A DNA stretch of 64,000 bases from assembly GCF_008386395.1 (NCBI RefSeq), contig NZ_CP043761.1, positions 4,588,001-4,652,000 of the forward strand. Direction: 5' to 3'. The notes below the pieces were generated by a model that saw only the letters and a list, made by a program, of their open reading frames with translations, did no database searches and was not told where the DNA came from. Of this stretch, positions 60,620 through 64,000 are shown piece after piece. Within the stretch, counting starts at the first letter, position 1, and every line of letters starts with the position of its first letter. A program made the translations under genes and the position numbers. Origin of the DNA: Paenibacillus sp. 37. GTDB taxonomy: Bacteria > Bacillota > Bacilli > Paenibacillales > Paenibacillaceae.

Positions 60620-61609
60620 TTATTTTAATGCGATCAGCAGATTTTGCAAATTTTTCTCCATGAGGGTGAAATAATCATCCCCGTTTGTTGCCTGCTCCTT
60701 GGTCAATCCCTCAACCGGATTAAGGACCATGGTCTCCACGCCTGCTTCACTTGCCAGTGTTTTCGCCAATTTGTCAGATACCAGCTCTTCAAAGAAAATG
60801 TATTTGATGCCTTCATCTTTAACCAGTTTCGCAAGCTTCACAATATCCTGTCCTGTCGGTTCAGCATCCGGGGAAAGTCCCATAATGGCATGCTGGGTTA
60901 ATCCATAATCACGTGCAAGGTAGCCAAACGCTTGGTGCGAGACAACAATTTCGTTGTTTGGTACGTTAGCCAATTCATCTGTAAAACGTTGATCCAGCGT
61001 CTCAAGCTTCGTACGAAGCTCTTCATAACGTTGTTCGTAACCTGCTTTGTGATCAGGATCTGTTTCGACCAGACTATTTTTGATGTTTTCAGCCATGATC
61101 ATGGCCGATTTCGGACTAACCCACGTATGTGGATCAATATGATGATCAGCGACATCTTCACTGGTAGCCTCATCTGTATGTTCATCCGCATGCTCGTCTT
61201 CGTGCTCTTCACCGTGACCGTGCCCATCATCACCCTCAGCGGTTAACAGCTTAACCCCTTCGCTGACGGCAACAGACTTCACCTTAGTATCACTATTCAG
61301 CGACTTCAGGAAATTCGGCACCCATCCTTCCAGTCCAGCTCCATTATAGAAAAACAGCTGTGCCTTGGACGTATTAACAATATCCTGACTCTTCGGAGTC
61401 CAGTCATGTGGCTCTACTCCCGTTGGCAGCAGGTTAATGACATTGGCATCCTCACCACCGATTGCCGTCGTAAAAGCATATACAGGATAAAATGTCGTCA
61501 CAACGTTTACCTTGCCTTCCACAATCTTCGCACTATTGGAACTATCCTGCCCACACGCTGACAATACCAGCAAAGTGAGAATAAGGAAACCCGTCCACAG
61601 TAACTTCAT
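60620..61609 (-). CDS. znuA: Zinc-binding lipoprotein ZnuA
   Basis: 329 residues from ATG 61609, with AAAGAGGT upstream. Lipoprotein signal with LLVLSACG (Cys at 19). The cluster A-I metal-binding fold has FYPVYAFTTAIGG, VEPHDWTPKSQD (His ligand), a His/Glu/Asp-rich loop GHGHGEEHEDEHADEHTDE (about 128-146) typical of zinc-specific proteins, DPHTWVSPK (His), SHQAFGYLARDYG (His) and FFEELVSD (acidic ligand region). It feeds Zn2+ to ZnuBC. A Zur-like operator lies in its promoter. Confidence 0.94.
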   Translation of the reverse strand: MKLLWTGFLILTLLVLSACGQDSSNSAKIVEGKVNVVTTFYPVYAFTTAIGGEDANVINLLPTGVEPHDWTPKSQDIVNTSKAQLFFYNGAGLEGWVPNFLKSLNSDTKVKSVAVSEGVKLLTAEGDDGHGHGEEHEDEHADEHTDEATSEDVADHHIDPHTWVSPKSAMIMAENIKNSLVETDPDHKAGYEQRYEELRTKLETLDQRFTDELANVPNNEIVVSHQAFGYLARDYGLTQHAIMGLSPDAEPTGQDIVKLAKLVKDEGIKYIFFEELVSDKLAKTLASEAGVETMVLNPVEGLTKEQATNGDDYFTLMEKNLQNLLIALK

Positions 61610-61700
61610 GTTACCTCTTTTGCTCGTCTTTCCTGTCCGGTTATCCTGAACTTGATGTTGCACTTTATAAAATGTCATTATGATTCACTCCGCATCTCTT

Positions 61701-61751
61701 AATCGTAAACATTACTGAAAGAATTATAGGTAACCTGAACCTACTTGTCAA
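61701..61751 (-). promoter_or_regulatory. znuA promoter with Zur-box-like operator
   Basis: TTGACA (61746-61751), a 17-base spacer and TATAAT (61723-61728) form a consensus sigma-A promoter on the minus strand. AATCGTAAACATTACTGAAA (61701-61720) resembles the Zur site TCGTAATnATTACGA and sits at the expected transcription start. Confidence 0.75.
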
Positions 61752-61841
61752 GCCATCTCGTCCTATTCATTCTTTCCTGAAGTACGGAGTTCATAACAGT
61801 ATATGCTTGTTCTCTTCCCGTCAGATACGAATTATATCAAT

Positions 61842-61875
61842 AAAAAAGGGACCCGAATTACATCGGGCCACCTTG
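61842..61875 (-). terminator. Terminator of metG
   Basis: CCCGA / TCGGG stem followed by TCCCTTTTTT on the minus strand. Short but well placed, about 60 bases past the metG stop. Confidence 0.7.
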
Positions 61876-61932
61876 AGTCATAGTTACGACAGAATTTGAA
61901 TCAATTTAAAGGTATTATGAAATTGATTCTTT

Positions 61933-63999
<2,067 letters not shown>

Positions 64000-64000
64000 C

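Overview
The window reads as a chromosomal segment of an endospore-forming Bacillota, most likely a Paenibacillus. The support is gene content and order. There are sporulation genes (spo0A, spoIVB, spoIIM, spoIIIAA-AH, splB, mciZ), strong AGGAGG-type ribosome binding sites, and long stretches in the same order as the Bacillus subtilis punA-xerD-fur-spoIIM-nudF, bkd, spo0A-spoIVB-recN-ahrC-dxs-ispA-xse-folD-nusB-yqhY-acc-spoIIIA and efp-yqhT-aroQ-yqhR/Q/P/O-mntR neighbourhoods. The species cannot be fixed from sequence alone. No rRNA, tRNA, CRISPR array, intact insertion sequence or prophage was seen.

Layout. 0-6 kb (mostly minus strand): dacF (cut by the edge), punA, xerD, a yqzK-like gene, fur, spoIIM, an EndoQ-like nuclease and nudF. 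6-8 kb: a structured dispersed repeat, the tiny sporulation gene mciZ, an M20 peptidase and the 33-residue stress miniprotein gene prli42. 8-14 kb: lpdA-bkdAA-bkdAB-bkdB with lipB, a branched-chain 2-oxoacid dehydrogenase complex and its lipoylation enzyme. 14-18 kb: small membrane proteins, a thymidine kinase with an altered P-loop, two zinc-ribbon proteins and a permuted-papain hydrolase. 17.8-21.8 kb: an iron-linked patch with a flavodoxin/ferredoxin reductase gene, one reading frame that joins an AraC regulator to a siderophore-binding lipoprotein, the wreck of a related gene, and several Fur-box-like operators. 22-24 kb: a coiled-coil protein and a CBS-GGDEF protein.

24-46 kb is a minus-strand core block: spo0A, spoIVB, recN, argR, tlyA, dxs, ispA, xseBA, folD, nusB, DUF2273-amaP, yqhY, accCB and the eight-gene spoIIIA operon. 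It links the sporulation decision, isoprenoid, folate and fatty-acid precursor supply, DNA repair and the forespore feeding tube. 46-54 kb: comB, lysC, efp, a second copy of the structured repeat, a Xaa-Pro peptidase, aroQ and yqhR, yqhQ, yqhP and yqhO. 54-64 kb: a secreted glycoside-hydrolase-like protein, mntR, splB, ccdA, the znuA-znuC-znuB zinc importer behind a Zur-like operator, and metG.

The least ordinary items are: (1) the AraC-lipoprotein fusion, in which a Fur box, promoter-like hexamers and a ribosome binding site are read through as protein; (2) a decayed paralogue of that gene just upstream; (3) two copies of an intergenic hairpin element whose stems differ by compensatory base changes; and (4) altered catalytic motifs in xerD and the thymidine kinase. 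Most minus-strand genes end in clear intrinsic terminators, several of which overlap neighbouring coding sequence.
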